The notes under the pieces: model-generated
What the model was told of the DNA's origin: nothing
The model's input: only the letters and a program-made list of their open reading frames with translations
Databases searched by the model: none
Made by a program: the position numbers and the translations under genes
Shown here: positions 32,240 through 45,424 of the stretch, one piece after another
Numbering within the stretch: the first letter of the stretch is position 1
Layout of the letters: each line of letters opens with the position of its first letter
From: Dastarcus helophoroides
Taxonomy: Eukaryota > Arthropoda > Insecta > Coleoptera > Bothrideridae
Assembly: GCA_028583605.1 (NCBI GenBank)
Contig: CM053337.1
Coordinates: forward strand, 26,088,162 to 26,152,161
Direction: 5' to 3'
DNA length: 64,000 bases

Positions 32240-34750
32240 CGATTGGATCGTCTTTATGTTAGACGGTAGGAGAATTAAAGCAACCTTAAGCAGTGATTCA
32301 GTCATAGTGAGCGCAGCAAGGGGTGGACCCTAAGAAGGGGTTTTATCTCCACTTTTGTGGTCCATAGTGGTTAATGACCTCTTAAATATACTGCATTACG
32401 CGGGCTTTGAAGCACTAGGTTATGCAGATAATATAACTGTCATTATCAGGGGCAAAAACGAAAAAATCCTGTCGAATTTAAGGCATAAAGCCCTAAATAC
32501 CACTGACAACTGGTGTTAAAAACAATGGTTTAGTGTAAACTTAAATAAAACAATAATAATTTCTTTCATGAAGAAAAAGAAGCTAAATCTAACGGCTCCC
32601 ACTATGAATAGAGTTTAACTTAACTGCTCAAGTGAGACCAAATATCTAGGAATAGTCCTAAACCAAAAGCTCACCTGGAATCCTCATTTGACTCGAATAA
32701 TCAAGTAAGCCACGACAGCGTTCTGGACATGCCGTAAATTATTTAGCCAAACCAGGAGTCTGAAACCAAAAAGGATCAATTGGTCATATAAAATGAAAAT
32801 TACACCTTTGATCACATACGCTCTTTTATTATGGTGGCCAAAAATAACGGAAAAGACACCACAAAACCAACTGATTATAGTTCAAAGGTACGCATGCCTG
32901 GGCATAACAGGCGCAATGAACACCTGCCCAACAGCAGCAATGGAGGTAATGCTAGGTTTCACTTCTCTTCACCTTTTAGTGAAGAGGGAGGTAATCAAGG
33001 GAGCCTCAAGATTATTGCAGTTAAAACTATTTAAACAAGGAGACTTCACCGGTTACCTGAAAATCCCCAAGGAATGTAACCCTGTGATTTTAGCAAGATT
33101 GGTTAATTATGTGCTACCTAGGTACAAATTTGATTATTTCTTTAAAGTGGACTTAGATAGCCACACTGACGCTTAATCAGTACCTGTAAAGAAACACAAA
33201 TTATCCATCCGGTTTACAGATGGATCAAAGACAGCAAAAGGGACTGAAGTGCGTTTATGGCCCTAACTATAGGTTTTCTAAAGCCTTAGGAAAAGACCCA
33301 ACTGTTTTTCAAACTAAAATGCATGCAATAGAACTCTGCACATACGAGTGTATTCAAAAAAATTTGAAAGAAACAAAGAACTACATTGACTCTGACAGCC
33401 AAGCGGCAATAAAGGTTCTCAGTAGCTGCATTGTTAAATCCAAATTAGTTTGAGACTGTCAACAAACTCTAAAACAACTAGCTAAACACAACAAGATCAA
33501 TCTTAAGTGAGTGCCAGGGCACAAAGGAATACAAGGAAATAAACCTGCGGATTAAATCGCTAGAGAAGGATCCGCATCGTCATTCTTGGACCTAAGCCGG
33601 CTTTTAGATATTCTAAGAGTCTAATTAACAATGACATCTAAAAAGAGGAAGCAAAGTCAAGAATTTCCCACTGGAGATCATATCCAGGACTGCGACAGGT
33701 GAAAAGATTTATATCCGGAACGCTTAAAAAGACAAAGGTCTACTTAGAACTCAGCAAATCCGAATTGAGGATCCTAACTGGCCTGTTAACAGAACATTGC
33801 CTTACCTCATGAAAATGGGTTAAGCTCAGAGACTAAATAGACTGAACGTTTCAATGTTGTCTCATGCGTACAGTTGAAGCTAAAATGCGGGGAAGTGGGG
33901 AGGTGCATTCCACTACTCTTTGATATGGTCGGATTAAGTAAAATTTATAAATACGAAACTTGCCGCGTAACGGTTCTAACGATTTAGATGAAACTTTAGA
34001 ATTAGGGGCTTTTGGACCAATAGGATAATTTTTATAAGTGCTTTTTGGTAAAAGTTCAGGAGAACTATTTTCAAAGATATCTTGGTTTAATAGTAAAATA
34101 ATTTTCTTTCAATACGCGACGCCTATGTACAATATTGTTAAGCCGGTGCTGTAAACACGTCATGATTGCAGTGAAATGGCGACGCGCGCACGCCGATAAT
34201 TGAATATTTATATATTTTATTTTTACCTACCCAAAGAATGAAACTCTTGATTTTCCTTCACTAATGTGTTCACTGAGGTTTCAACAATGATCCACAATAC
34301 ACTTCCCCATATTTACAGCCCATTTTCTTTTAAAAAAACCGATGTTATCTTCGCAAAGGTCTGTCAAATAATAAGAGGGCATTGCGAGCTAGATGGAGCT
34401 AGGCTTTCGCCAGGCTTCCAACTGGCTTCACTGCTTACCGTGTTAGGTTCAGTCTCTGGTTAAGCTGAAACAGACCTATGTCGCTTTTGCGCAGAAGCTG
34501 CGAAGACTGCAGAACATGTGCTATGCAAGTGCTATTTGTTTACATGAAGAAGACACCTCCATCTAAGATAGGCATAATTAGACCCCTCAGATGTAAAGAA
34601 AAAACTCAACCTCAGGTCTATAATAAAATTTTGCAAGAGTTTGAACCTGCAAACTACATATATCAGGGTATGCACAAAAGATCTCCTTAGGTGAGGTGCG
34701 AAGTGGACGAAGAGAAACACGAAACGACCCATTTATAATTTAATCCAATC
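32240..34750 (+). pseudogene. LINE with reverse transcriptase and RNase H, decayed
   Basis: The RT palm is legible through stops and frame changes: GGP-EGVLSPLLWSIVVNDLL is followed by GYADNITVIIRG. The catalytic YADD has become YADN. ETKYLGIVLNQKLTWNPHL and the open frame 32793-33176 (ITYALLLWWP, QRYACLGITGAMNTCPTAAMEV) follow, the usual tail of jockey/I/R1-type RTs. From about 33205 comes an RNase H domain: FTDGSK, the Glu in MHAIEL, YIDSDSQAAIK and WVPGHKGIQGNK..AD, so all four acidic positions are traceable. The C-terminal CX2CX8HX2C knuckle CRFCAEAAKTAEHVLC lies near 34479. It is separated from the preceding KMG phrase (about 33820) by about 600 bp that may be an insertion. The endonuclease and ORF1 are missing. 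Confidence 0.8.
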
Positions 34751-35189
34751 TAACCCAATATAATAAAATAGCCCTTTTAGTAGTTGAAAGCAAAAAAAAG
34801 ATACTTATGTCGCTCTAGTCTAGTCCTTATGTCAGTGTTGCTCAGCGCGAAACTCGCGAATTACATGTGGCTCCCTGTAACATTTGATGAGGCTGACAAT
34901 AACTATAAAGAGATGTTATGTTAGGTTTTCATCCCTTTCTTTTAGTCATCTCTTTTCAAGTACTGAAGGGTGGCTGTCCTACAATTTTTAACCCATAGTT
35001 TGGCTCCAATCAATCTTAAGTTTGGGACTCGCTGCTCTGTATTTTTCTTGTATAACTTTCTTTTGAAATTTCAATACACATGAGGCAGTTTTACACTGTA
35101 AAAATCTTGTATTAATTAACTTGGTAAAGAAATATGTTATTAACGCTAATATCGTGCAATTAAAAACCTAACCCTCTCTTAGAAACAGA

Positions 35190-35480
35190 ATTGGTGCACA
35201 TCTGCAACATAAACATTAAGAATGTTATTGTAGCTGGACATTTAAAGCCAAAAGTTTTGAGTGCAGCAGCTAAAGAAACAACCAGAGCTTGAAGGCTCAC
35301 ATTGACAACATTGACATCATGGCACCGAAAGAATCAGCTCATCATCTCAACGCTGCAGGACTTGCATATAACCAAGATATAATGTTGATAAGGAAATTTT
35401 AGCACAACATCGAACTAAGGTGCGTCAATGAGATTACCTTGAACTATAACCACGCAATAATGATCATCAGAGATAATCGT
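35190..35480 (+). pseudogene. jockey-like LINE endonuclease, C-terminal fragment
   Basis: NVIVAGHLKPK corresponds to the I.GDFNAKH motif of the APE-type endonuclease. After a stop and frame changes, IDIMAPKESAHH...GLAYNQDIMLI and ITLNYNHAIMII match the P.T.......DVLDI and LNSDH.PV motifs. The Asp and His landmarks are damaged. The RT of the same kind of element begins again near 38.7 kb on the same strand. This may be one element expanded by later insertions. Confidence 0.5.
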
Positions 35481-36881
35481 TAACTCTATTCTCTAGACGC
35501 CCCTGAGATGCATTATCTCAAACAACTTCAGTACCTAGTAGCACATAGATTAACACCAACCATAAAATTAACACAGCGTTGAAAAAACTTACAAACACCA
35601 ATTCTAATTTCATTCTAGCAGCCTTCAAAACTTTAAATATCAGAGAAAGAAAGGAACGACTATTCCACCACTGGACGACCCATGTGCAAGCAAGGTCAAC
35701 AGACTCATCTTGGAGTACTGGCTCAAAAGGTACAAACTTTCTAAATTCCTGGTATATCTAAGAACTCAATGCTTATTGCACTTTTAGACTTTTATTGGAC
35801 GAAAATATTAGCATTATAAATTTAATTTTAACATTTCCCTCAACCCAGTTAAGAGACGTTAAAAAAGTTAACAACTATTTTTTTAAATACAGCTACATGA
35901 TATTTAAATTCTTAAAACGTGATCTCATGACACGTGTCAAAGATAGGTTAGTTTTTTCACATGGAACAGGAAAAAATGAAATATAGAAGACCAAAATTAG
36001 ACATAAAATGTTTTTAAATAAATTATAAAGATATAAAAAATGTAAAATAATGTAGAAATAGCGACATCGATTTTTATTTCCATTTGAGTTCGTGAGCAAT
36101 GCCTAACAAGGAACGATAATTATAAAAAAGAAGAAATAGTTAATAAGAATTTGAAATATTTTTTTAACGATGATTAAAGGTTTCATCAATAATTTAGGAT
36201 GTTAAAAATTTAAATATTTAACAGGAGAAACGACTACTTTGAGAGATAATACTCCTTCCGTCATTGAACTACATTTATGGAAAAACTTTTATGCTCTTGG
36301 TGATTACTGTTCCTAACCGCTGAAACATCTTCGACCTTTAGTAGTTTAAAGCATTCGCTATGTGCTTATCGATCTGAATTCCAATGCAGATGTTGTTCAT
36401 ACTTCTTTTACCAATCAGTCAGCTCAAAAAATGCCAGTTTTACTGGCGAAATATATCTCGCGTAATTATTTATTTAATTGTCGATGTGATAGAGGTAAAA
36501 CCTTCAATGGACTAAATCACAAACCATAATGTTCAGTGCTTGAGTTTTTATAATTTACCTAAAAAAATTTATGTCTAATTAAATCGCTAAGATTATGAAC
36601 AATGGAAGTTCAAAGGTTTGAATGTTGGAAAACTAAAAAAATATATTTATTTCGTTTGTTATGTTTCTTACAGGTTTGGTAACTGGAGACCAGTTTTAGT
36701 GTATCCCTTAGACACCCTTTAAACAAAAAATTAGGTTTATTATTTGATGCATTCTTTTAATATCCACAAAAAACAAATCTGGATTTATACTGTTCTCAAT
36801 CTCAATATTGGTAATTATTAAAATAATTTTGCGCGAAATTTAAATAAAAAAATAAGAAGACGACGAAATTGGTAAACATAT
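35481..36881. other. Unassigned sequence between LINE pieces
   Basis: A 60-codon frame at 35579-35761 may belong to the LINE linker but cannot be aligned with confidence. The rest is AT-rich and featureless. Confidence 0.3.
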
Positions 36882-37206
36882 TCTAACAAAATGTAATTTC
36901 AAAATTTATTGAGGAATTTTCTGAAAAATCTGATAAGGGGCAGCGGCCGCCATAATGAATCAAACGACACATAAGCGTTCCAGAAATTTCGGCAAACGAT
37001 AGGTCTTATCCGCTTGTTTCTTTTAGAACCCGAAACGAAACCTATATTAGGCAGTAGGCTTTCCCTTAGTTGGTTAGAAGTCAATAAATAATTTAGTTAA
37101 TTATACAGTCCTAATGAATTACGATTTTAGTGTTCCGAGTTCAGTTTTAAAATAATCTGGTTACAATTCACCAAGTGTTAATCATTCGAACCAATAACGC
37201 GCAACA
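36882..37206 (+). mobile_element. Solo LTR, Ty3/gypsy-like family, copy 3
   Basis: A 325-bp diverged copy beginning TCTAACAAAATG (TG changed to TC) and ending GCGCAACA. It is flanked by ATAT at 36878-36881 and 37207-37210. GCGGCCGC and the complete three-unit heat-shock motif TTCCAGAAATTTC are conserved. The TATA region reads TATATTAGG. The AATAAA signal has become AATAAT, so this is one of the older copies. Confidence 0.82.
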
Positions 37207-37210
37207 ATAT

Positions 37211-38699
37211 TTTACTGAAGAAAAATAATCAGATTTAGTATCATCGCCATTCTCCAAATTAGTGGTTCTCCAGCATATTAGAGGATAAGAAAACTCTTAC
37301 TGTTTTCCCTCTATGTATTTCATTATAGTAGGTTTGGTATCATTCAATTTCTTCTCGTTAATTGGCACTGGTTCAAAACAGGCTTTAATGGTAGAAATAT
37401 ATGGACTTTGATTTTGTTTTAGTAATTTTAAAGTAAAAGAATTAATTATTGAAATCTAAGCATTTAACGCAACTTGAAAATAATTACCCTATAAAAACTG
37501 TTTGTATTTAAAAACTGTAAAACTTTTATTTATTTTATTTGCTATAATTCAACAGATTTTTTTTAGTTTGAAGGCTGCAATTCTTAAAATCAATTAGATG
37601 GGTCAATATGAAATGACAGTTAAGGCAATGTTTTTTTTTTTCTGGTAATTTCAGAGACTGTCTCATATTTATCTGGAAAGGATATAGGATCATATGTTCT
37701 GATTAATTTTTTTTAGCATGAAATGCCACTAAATCAGCTGAGCCTGGTCATAAATCGTATCAACACACCATATGTTGAGAATAAGAACAGTACAAATCCA
37801 CGACTTGTATTGTTCTTACACTCAATGCCGAGCGACCAACTCTGAAAAGGGCATTAACAAGGCGGCTTTACTACTATGTTTTACTACTGATACGATGCAG
37901 CTTTGTATTTAAAATAAAATGGCTATGATAGATCAAAATGTTAAAATTTGAAGTTCCACTGTTCTTAATCTCGCCGATTCAATTTTGGTCTCCTATATTT
38001 CATTTTTTCCTATTCTATGTAAAATAAATTAACCTATCCTTGACAAGTGACATAAGGTGGCGTTTTAAGTATTTAGATACTACGTAGTCGTATTTCAAAA
38101 GATGTTTCAGAATATTGTCAACTTTCATTACCAAAAATTGAAATATTTTCAAACTGGGTCAAGGAAATATTAAAATGAAATTAATAATAGTAAGAAGTTA
38201 CGATCCCAAAAATCCTTCAAATCTCTGGCGCTAAAATGCTTAGAAGGAATAGTCAACCCATCCCTTATGTTCTCGGACTTAAAACAATGGTTTTTTACGA
38301 TTAAGATAAGGCAGCATTTGCTAAAACTTTCGAAATACACTGGAAAAGTAAACTGATGCTTTGTAGAGGAAGTAAAGTAAGTGGTCTAGAATCTTCTAAA
38401 AGAAGACTTAGGCCATAAGAACATCATTGAATCAACCAACATGAAAGAAAACCAGAGCCCCCTGCAAGGTATAGAGATCAATAAAGCTTCGTAATTCTAA
38501 ACCATTTTTCTAAGAATATTCTAGATTGAGCAGTTATTTGGGGTCATAGTAAATTTAGTGTTACATAAATAGATATTTTCAGATAACAGGAAAGAGAGCC
38601 ATAGTCTCAATTCCAAAGTAAAGTAAGAAGGGGATAAATTACATGCCTAAAGCCGCTTATCCAAAAAAAGTTTATGGTCGAAAAAGATAAAGAAAAAAT
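37211..38699. other. Unassigned sequence, possible upstream LINE remnants
   Basis: Near 38210-38290 the text could be the diverged fingers region of a jockey RT, but the match is too weak to call. The rest shows nothing. Confidence 0.3.
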
Positions 38700-39600
38700 A
38701 ATGTTGAACACGATTAGTCATCTTGACATCATCCCTAAAGAAGAATTTGGTTTCTAACCAATGTACTTTCTCTTCGACTAGCTACTACAAGTGGTTGTAA
38801 AAATAATTCGATGAAAAACTGTCATTTAACATTGTTTAATCACCAAAGATTAATATTGAAGATGCAACAATTTTGGATTTCTTTATCGATGGTACCAATG
38901 GTTTGTTATTAGACCAGGACATATTTTGAGCAAATAAGGTACCAAAATTATCTAACTTACGCTGCACTATGAAGTAACACCACAAGACTTTTTCACCTTT
39001 TCTCTACTGTTGTTTGCAGCAAGCATACCCAGGACTAGCCACCTATGCAGACGGCACAACAGTAGCTTATTTTTTAGGCTTAAAATTGGTCACCAGATTT
39101 CTTCAGGCTGCCACAGACAAACTTTTAGAATACTTTGGGCAGTAAAGGATCCAGATCAACGCAGAGGAGATCCCAGCAGCATTTTGTTACTAGAAGACTC
39201 CAACCATAGGTTCATCTTTAAGTCCAATACAACGTCGACTGTAGAACCTAAGGTAAGTATTTAAGTGTAATTATTGTTAAAAGAAACTTACATTTAAGGC
39301 TCACATAAAATAAACACTTTACAAAGTCAGCATATTAAAGGGAGTGCTGGCAGCAATGATTGGAGAAAATAGTCATCTGCCTAAACTGTTGCTATATAAT
39401 TCAATCACAAAGGCAGCAGTAACCTATGCATCAGTAGCCTGGTCACAGATCAAGAAACTCAAATGTACAAGAACATCTTGCTAAGACAGGCTAGGGATGC
39501 TGCATGATTCGTTTCTCACAAACGAACAGCTCCACAAATAAAATCGAATTACCAACGGCCACAGAATCCCTCAGAGCTGAAAATTTTATTCCAAGAAAGT
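38700..39600 (+). pseudogene. jockey-like LINE reverse transcriptase, decayed
   Basis: DIIPKEEFGF near 38725 matches the I.P.EQFGFR motif opening the RT palm. The catalytic box follows near 39030 as YPGLATYADGTTVAYF, where YADD has become YADG. Then come TDKLLEYFGQ...IQINAEE, a SHLPKLLLYNSITKAAVTYA stretch (equivalent of NKLLLY...IRPV.TYA) and AWSQIKKLKC. These are thumb-region landmarks of jockey-type RTs. At least five stops and several frameshifts break it. The strand and order agree with the endonuclease piece at 35.2 kb. Confidence 0.68.
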
Positions 39601-40290
39601 AATTCGATAGATAATAGACTATGATCTTGCTATCGACACCAACATTAGAAAACTTATCTTCTAGATTAGTATTTTCCAACATTTTTTACACACTTTAACC
39701 AATTTGTTCCCATAGTTGCATTAAGGCAATGCATATCAATCTTTTTTCTTTTTGAGAAACTGATATAGATTTTTGATAAAGTTTAAGATTGATGATGTTA
39801 GGGAGCGTTTTGATAAATGTACTCATTAAATTTCTTAAATCAAGAAATTATATGATAAGTTTTTTAAATAAACAAAATAAATTTAGCAAATTCATTTAAT
39901 GAACACTTACATTATTAATATTCAACAACGGAAACATACTTTAACTTTTTTTAAAGTCTGAGTAGTTTTTTAAGTAAAGTATTGTACATATATTACGTGC
40001 ATAAAAAAATAAATAAATTGATCGTAGATAAATTGCTTTGAAACGCGACGCTGCGAAACCGCAACATTGGAACAATCGACAATTGCAAAAATGCAACGTC
40101 TAGAAACAGATTTCTTGAAACAAAATAAAATATTTGTTTTGCTAGACAACGATCGTTTAAGAAAAGAAGACAAATTTGTCAAAGTTCATCCATTTGTTGA
40201 CTGACTGAACAATTTTCTAGGGTTTGGCGTCTTAGAATATCAATTAATCATTGCCCCCATGCTTTGGAACCATGCCTCCAAAATACTCAT
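39601..40290. other. AT-rich intergenic sequence
   Basis: A 70-codon minus-strand frame at 39970-40182 has no recognised domain. Nothing else is seen. Confidence 0.3.
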
Positions 40291-40298
40291 TAAACTAA

Positions 40299-40440
40299 AC
40301 CAAGAAAGATTAAAAAATACAACAAAGGTTGCTCTGTTCCTGTGTATTTTAATCTTTCTTGGTTTCAGGGGAAAAGTTCTGTATTTCAATATTTGAAGAT
40401 AATCAAGGACCAATCCGTTTCACTAAACTAAGCCAGTACA
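40299..40440. mobile_element. Inverted PLE 3'-end fragment
   Basis: CCAAGAAAGATTAAAAAATA...GGTTGCTCTG is followed by the inverted TGTATTTTAATCTTTCTTGG, GGGGAAAAGTTCTGTATTTC and AAGATAATCAAGGACCAATC. It is the same family as the copies at 14.3, 16.7, 31.9 and 45.4 kb. The hammerhead-like part has been lost at the junction. Confidence 0.6.
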
Positions 40441-42178
40441 TTTGGATTTCTAATGCTACTTTTGACATCTAAAAATAATTTTTTATATGAATTTATGCCC
40501 TATGCTAGAAAACTGATCTGACATTTAAAAAAAGAACTCAGTCTTGATTGTCTGCACTTTTTTGAAAGTTGGAAAATATATTTGAAGACATAATATATTT
40601 TAACAATTTTTGGAGAAATTATAAGTTATCGATTTACCTAAAGAAGGAACGATAACCCTATAAAGCTACAGATAAAGCTACAACAACAACGAAGGCACTT
40701 TGATGGATATATTATTTAATACATTTTGCCACATAACCGATTTTCTACCTTCCTGTAAGTCTCATTAGAGATCATGTACATTTCCAATGTTGCGTTAACG
40801 CAACGTACAAAATAAAAATTAATTAATTTTTTGTTACTATCAAAACTTTTATAAGGTATTAAGAATGACTGAATAGATAATTATTTATGAAAAAAACATG
40901 AAGTTTGCATCTTTTTTCAATAGTGATCCTAAATAGGTTTTAAAATATATTGATTAAAATGTTACTGCACAAGCAGCGTAATAAATAAATAAAGTACCGC
41001 AAGTTCTCAACTACTATTTTTAACAACTCAAAAAATGAAAAGAAGAAACAAGGCGAAGGCAAAGAAATTTTACATTTTTTGGTTTGGCGTCACAAATTGA
41101 TAGACCTAGGGTAATTTAGGTGCAGCTTCAAAAGTGTTAATTTTTTTGTATAAGTCAAAAGATATCAAGTTTATTCTTTTAAGTAATACAGAAAACTTTT
41201 GCCACAAAAATTTCCAAGTTTGCAATATATCAATATGAATTTTTACCAAACAGTGGAACGTTTTGTCAGCAGTTTTCATAAATATCTCCTATTTTGAATT
41301 TGCTTTTAAATAAAATCTTCAAATACCAATTCTCCCTCTATATTAATCTGTAACGTGAAATTCATATAGAGTTCATTTGCTGAGAATATGAGGTTTATAA
41401 ATGTTCCAGTTTGAGCATTATTTTCTTTGTCGATCCAGTGTCCCAAAATTCGGCCTTTGAAACTGCGCTTCGTAATTTTAAAATTGATAAAAGCACTTTA
41501 TAAGGGTAAAAGCAGAGAAACAGAATGTCGGAACTTTTATCTCAATCCGCCTATAGCGGAGGCATCTGGAAGACTATTTAATTAGAGCGAAGTCTCAAAC
41601 GCATTTTCCGATAATGAGCGACCGAAAAAAAAAGAATGAATTTGCTAGAGTGCCTGCAATACCTTACACGGCCAAGCTTGTAAGGTCTGACCTGTCGTGG
41701 TGGGTTATTCACTTACAAAGTCATTTTAAAACCTTGTGTTTTTTCCGGTGTAATTAGTCATATCTTGTAATTAAGGCTCGTGTGTTTGTCGCGAAACATT
41801 CGGAAAATTTATCGCCTTATTATCTCTGCGCATTTCCTCCCCGCGTAAAAACTATCTACGAGCTCGCCCTTGTTCAAGATTAAAACATTTTCCGGTTGGA
41901 AATTTTAATTTCCAGGAGAAATTCTGATTCGGCCAGAGGTCAGTTCACATTAAGCTCGGTGGCGGTCGTTAATTATGTTTTTGATCGTTTTGCATTAGAT
42001 TTTTTATTTTAACCTTTTCCCTTACAAGAAATCAACAGAATTTGTAGGAAGTTACAAAAATATTAATACTATAATAAAAAATATTAAATTAGAGATTAGC
42101 TATTTCCGAAATGTTAATAAGTCAATTTCAATTGTAACATAATTATAATATTGATAATCCTTGCTGTTGGTTTATATT
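40441..42178. other. Intergenic; GC-richer unique block 41540-41990
   Basis: The block at 41540-41990 is less AT-rich, not repeated in the window, and has no long reading frame. It looks like host non-coding DNA. The remainder is AT-rich with no features. Confidence 0.35.
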
Positions 42179-42182
42179 TTAA

Positions 42183-43197
42183 GGGCGGGGTAAGGGTTTC
42201 AGCGTAAAAAAAACACTTTTTTGCGATTTTTTTTCTCAAATATGCAATTCAGCAATTTCATTTGAACCTTTTGTACATTATTGAGCATACTTTTGACAAT
42301 GTTGTGTAATTTTTTCATGCAGAATTATTGAATGATAAGCCGGTAACAGAGCTTCCCCCAGAACGTCTTGGAAAAAAAAACAATTTGCGATGTTCACCAT
42401 AACTCGGCCGAAAATTATCTGAAAATAAAAAACCATGAAAATTAGTTAAATTATAATCAAATCTTCCCCCCAACGTTCTCTGATAATTTTTTTTTCATTT
42501 AAAAATTTTTGGCGGCCATCAAAAGTGTGAACTGTTATTTTCTACGAAAAATTCCGCAATTGTGGGTGGGAAACACCCTTAATGTAAAAAAAAAATTAAC
42601 TAAACGTTGGGGGGCGGTATTTTATATGTCGAAAATATGTACAAAGTTTGAAATGAATCGGTCAAGTAGTTTTTAAAAACATTTAAAAGTGCTGTCCGCG
42701 AATGTCGGATAATCATGAGCGCTTGGGCCGACGCTGACGTTCATGTCAGACAGAAAAGTTAGGAAAGCACCAGCACCTTCATTGAAAGTGCATGCAGCTA
42801 CATAAGATGCAAATTCAACAATTTGTCTGCTGCCAGATAATTTTTTCGGTGCAATTCTCCAAATCATCATCAAATCAGGTGGTTGGAACTTTCGTTGGCA
42901 TTTTGAGTACGCACACGGTCGAACGTCTAACGACAAATTGACGCTCGCTTCTTCTTGTAGTGTATAGTATAGCAATGACTAAACTGTATACCTGTACGAT
43001 AGCTGCACTGCTATCCCGACCGCCCGCAGCTGTTAAAGTTATAGCGTTAAAGGCCAGGAGATTAATAAGACAATAACTTCAAGAATATTGCTTATATCGG
43101 CTTAAAATTTTAAGGACATATTCTTGAAATGTTAGACAATAAGATAAGACAAACAAAAAAATTCGATTTTTCGAAAGTGAAAACCCTTACCCCGCCC
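42183..43197. mobile_element. Kolobok-like DNA transposon, internally deleted (1.0 kb)
   Basis: The ends are inverted: GGGCGGGGTAAGGGTTT starts at 42183, and its complement AAACCCTTACCCCGCCC ends at 43197. Flanks are TTAA (42179-42182) and GTAA (43198-43201), suggesting a TTAA target duplication with one mutation. TTAA targets and GGG-type ends fit the Kolobok superfamily. A transposase-like remnant lies on the minus strand inside. Related phrases with CCCCCAACGTT occur in the interior. The superfamily call is tentative. Confidence 0.5.
42673..42975 (-). pseudogene. Transposase-like C-terminal remnant within the Kolobok-like element
   Basis: The 100-codon frame contains MMIWRIAPKKLSGSRQIVEF, then AAC-TFNEGAGAFLTFLSDMNVSVG. 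I recognise the pattern IW...PK..F.G...VE.A...AV..FN.G.......M...VG as recurring at the C-terminus of arthropod transposon proteins, which I associate with Kolobok. No catalytic core is present, and the frame ends at a chance stop. It could be non-functional cargo of a MITE-like element. Confidence 0.45.
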
Positions 43198-43599
43198 GTA
43201 AATAATTCACTAATTTCGATGACAAGACTTTCGATAAAAACTCGAAATATATGAAAAAATTATTTAAATTGGTTGGTTTATATTTCTCCATAATTTAGGA
43301 ATATAAATTTTGATTTAAACATGGGCGCAATTAGGGCCGAAATTAAGGGCAAAGCCTTCCCCCAGAATTCAAATTGGTCTCCACAAAACTATTTGAATGT
43401 TATCATTATACCTATCTGGTACACATGCAACCTTCTTACACAGTTAAAGATTCTTGAAACCACATAAAATATAAAAAAATAAAAAACTGCAATATGTCCA
43501 TTATTTTGACTGATTTTAAAGTTTAACGTCAGTCTCAGCGTTCAGGAAATGTAATATATTTTAAACTCACACTTAAAATTTTGAGGTACACCTTCGACA

Positions 43600-45250
43600 T
43601 TTCAATTCCTTTAACGTCACAAGTCACAATTTTAAGCATAAAGCCAAAATTTTGAGCAAGAAAAATCAAAATATCGACCAAAAAACTTAAACTTCAAATT
43701 ATTTAAAAAGAATTAGAGCCAAATCTCCCAAATATTGAAGAAAATGCAGAATTATGGGTTCGAAATCAAAATTCGGACAAAAAAGTTAAAATTGGAAATA
43801 CTAAAAAAACCAAATTTGAAAAATGGGACATTTAAAAACCCTTATTTTAAAGCCAAGTCCAAATTTTGAGAGTCGTACTTTTCATATAATAAACCGTCCT
43901 AAAAAAGTTGTAAGTTTTGAAAAAATCAACAAAATTTTCAGAAAGCCTGAATTTTCAACAAACTTTAAATGTTCAATAATATTGATAATAAAAAAAGCTT
44001 TAAAAAATTGTGGAGATTACTTAAAAAGGCAAAAGATTGAAAATTTTGAATCGATTTTTTCTACAAGTTCAAATTTATAAAAATGTTTAAATTTTCAAAC
44101 TATAAACATTTTTGAAAAATGGTTAAAATTTACAAGCAAATGACAATTGTCAAGGTAAAACGCTATTTTGGGAAAATATAGAATATATAAGATTTTTAAA
44201 CTTTCAAAAAAGTCACAATTTTCAAAAAAGATCGGAATCAGGAAAGCATTTAAAATATAAAATTGGTCAAAATTTACGAAACAAACATATAATTTTCCAA
44301 AATGCCAAAAAATTTGAAAAGAAGTTGAAATTTAAAAAAAAGAGCACGTTTTCAAAAACACACTGAAAATGGTTGGGATTTACAAAAATTCACAAAAATG
44401 AGGATTTTTGACAAAGTCAATTATTTTCAAATTAAAGCAATTTAAAACGATCAAAATTTGAAGACGTGAACATGTACAAAAAAGCGGAAATTGGAAATGG
44501 AAATCGAATTTTTGGAATTGTCAGTAGAATCGCAGCTTAATTGAAAGACAAACTTTCCAATAACGGTAGAAATTATAAGTCAAAATTAAAAAAAAATGAG
44601 ATAAAATTGAAATATTCAAAAAGTTGAGGCGAGTTGAAATTGTAACAAAAAGAAGGATAAAATAAATTTAAGTGAAAACTAAAAAGCGTGGAAATTGCAA
44701 ACGTGGAAATTTTGGAAAAAGTCTAATTATTTTCAAGAAAATTTCGAAACAGGTTGCATGGTATTAGAAAAGGCACAAAAAAATCGGTTTTCAATCAAAA
44801 ATGAACAATTTCGAAAAATAAAAATATTTAAATTGGAGAAGTTTTGTATCAATTTTTCAGAAAAGCAAAAAAAAATCAAAGCAAAAGAGTTGGTTTTTCT
44901 AGTAGAAACCGTAGTTTTGAAAAATGATAAAATATTCAACAAAGCTTAAATTTTACAAAGCCACAGTTTTTTAAAAAAAGTTGAAATATTAAAAAAATCA
45001 AAGGTTAAAGCAAAAACTAAAAGTATTTAAAAGGAACCAAAATTTTCTAAAGAAATTAAAATTTCCAAGAGTATAACCAATTGGAAATTTATAAAAGAAC
45101 TAAACACATTTAAATTAAAATATATCAAAATTTTTAAAAAGAAAACTCGAGTATTCAAAAAATTCAGGTATAAAAAAATCGAAGTTGCAAGAAACACTTG
45201 TTTATTAAAATAAAATCGAAATTTCAGAGATTAGAAGTTCTAGAGAAAAA
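43600..45250. repeat. Degenerate short-motif tract, reverse orientation, 1.6 kb
   Basis: Continuous loose repetition of phrases like GGTCAAAATTTACAAAA, AAAAGTTGAAATTT and TTTTCAAAAAAGTC. This is the opposite orientation to the tract at 6.9-9.5 kb. Frames of 69-85 codons in it are composed mostly of K, N, F and I and are not genes. Confidence 0.6.
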
Positions 45251-45424
45251 CTCTCAAATTTCGATTTTATCGTGGTGGTTTAGAAAAAAAATCAGCTCAG
45301 AACGAGTCAGGCTTGCACAATAAGGGGTTTGTACTAACTACTACAGTAAACAATCAATAATTCAAATAAAACCATTTTTACTTATGTATGAATTTGAAAT
45401 TTTATCCGAATTTTCTTGTGTTAC

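Noticed and set aside
43823..44949. Frames of 69-85 codons at 43.8-44.9 kb
   Set aside because: Same low-complexity origin as the other short-motif tracts.
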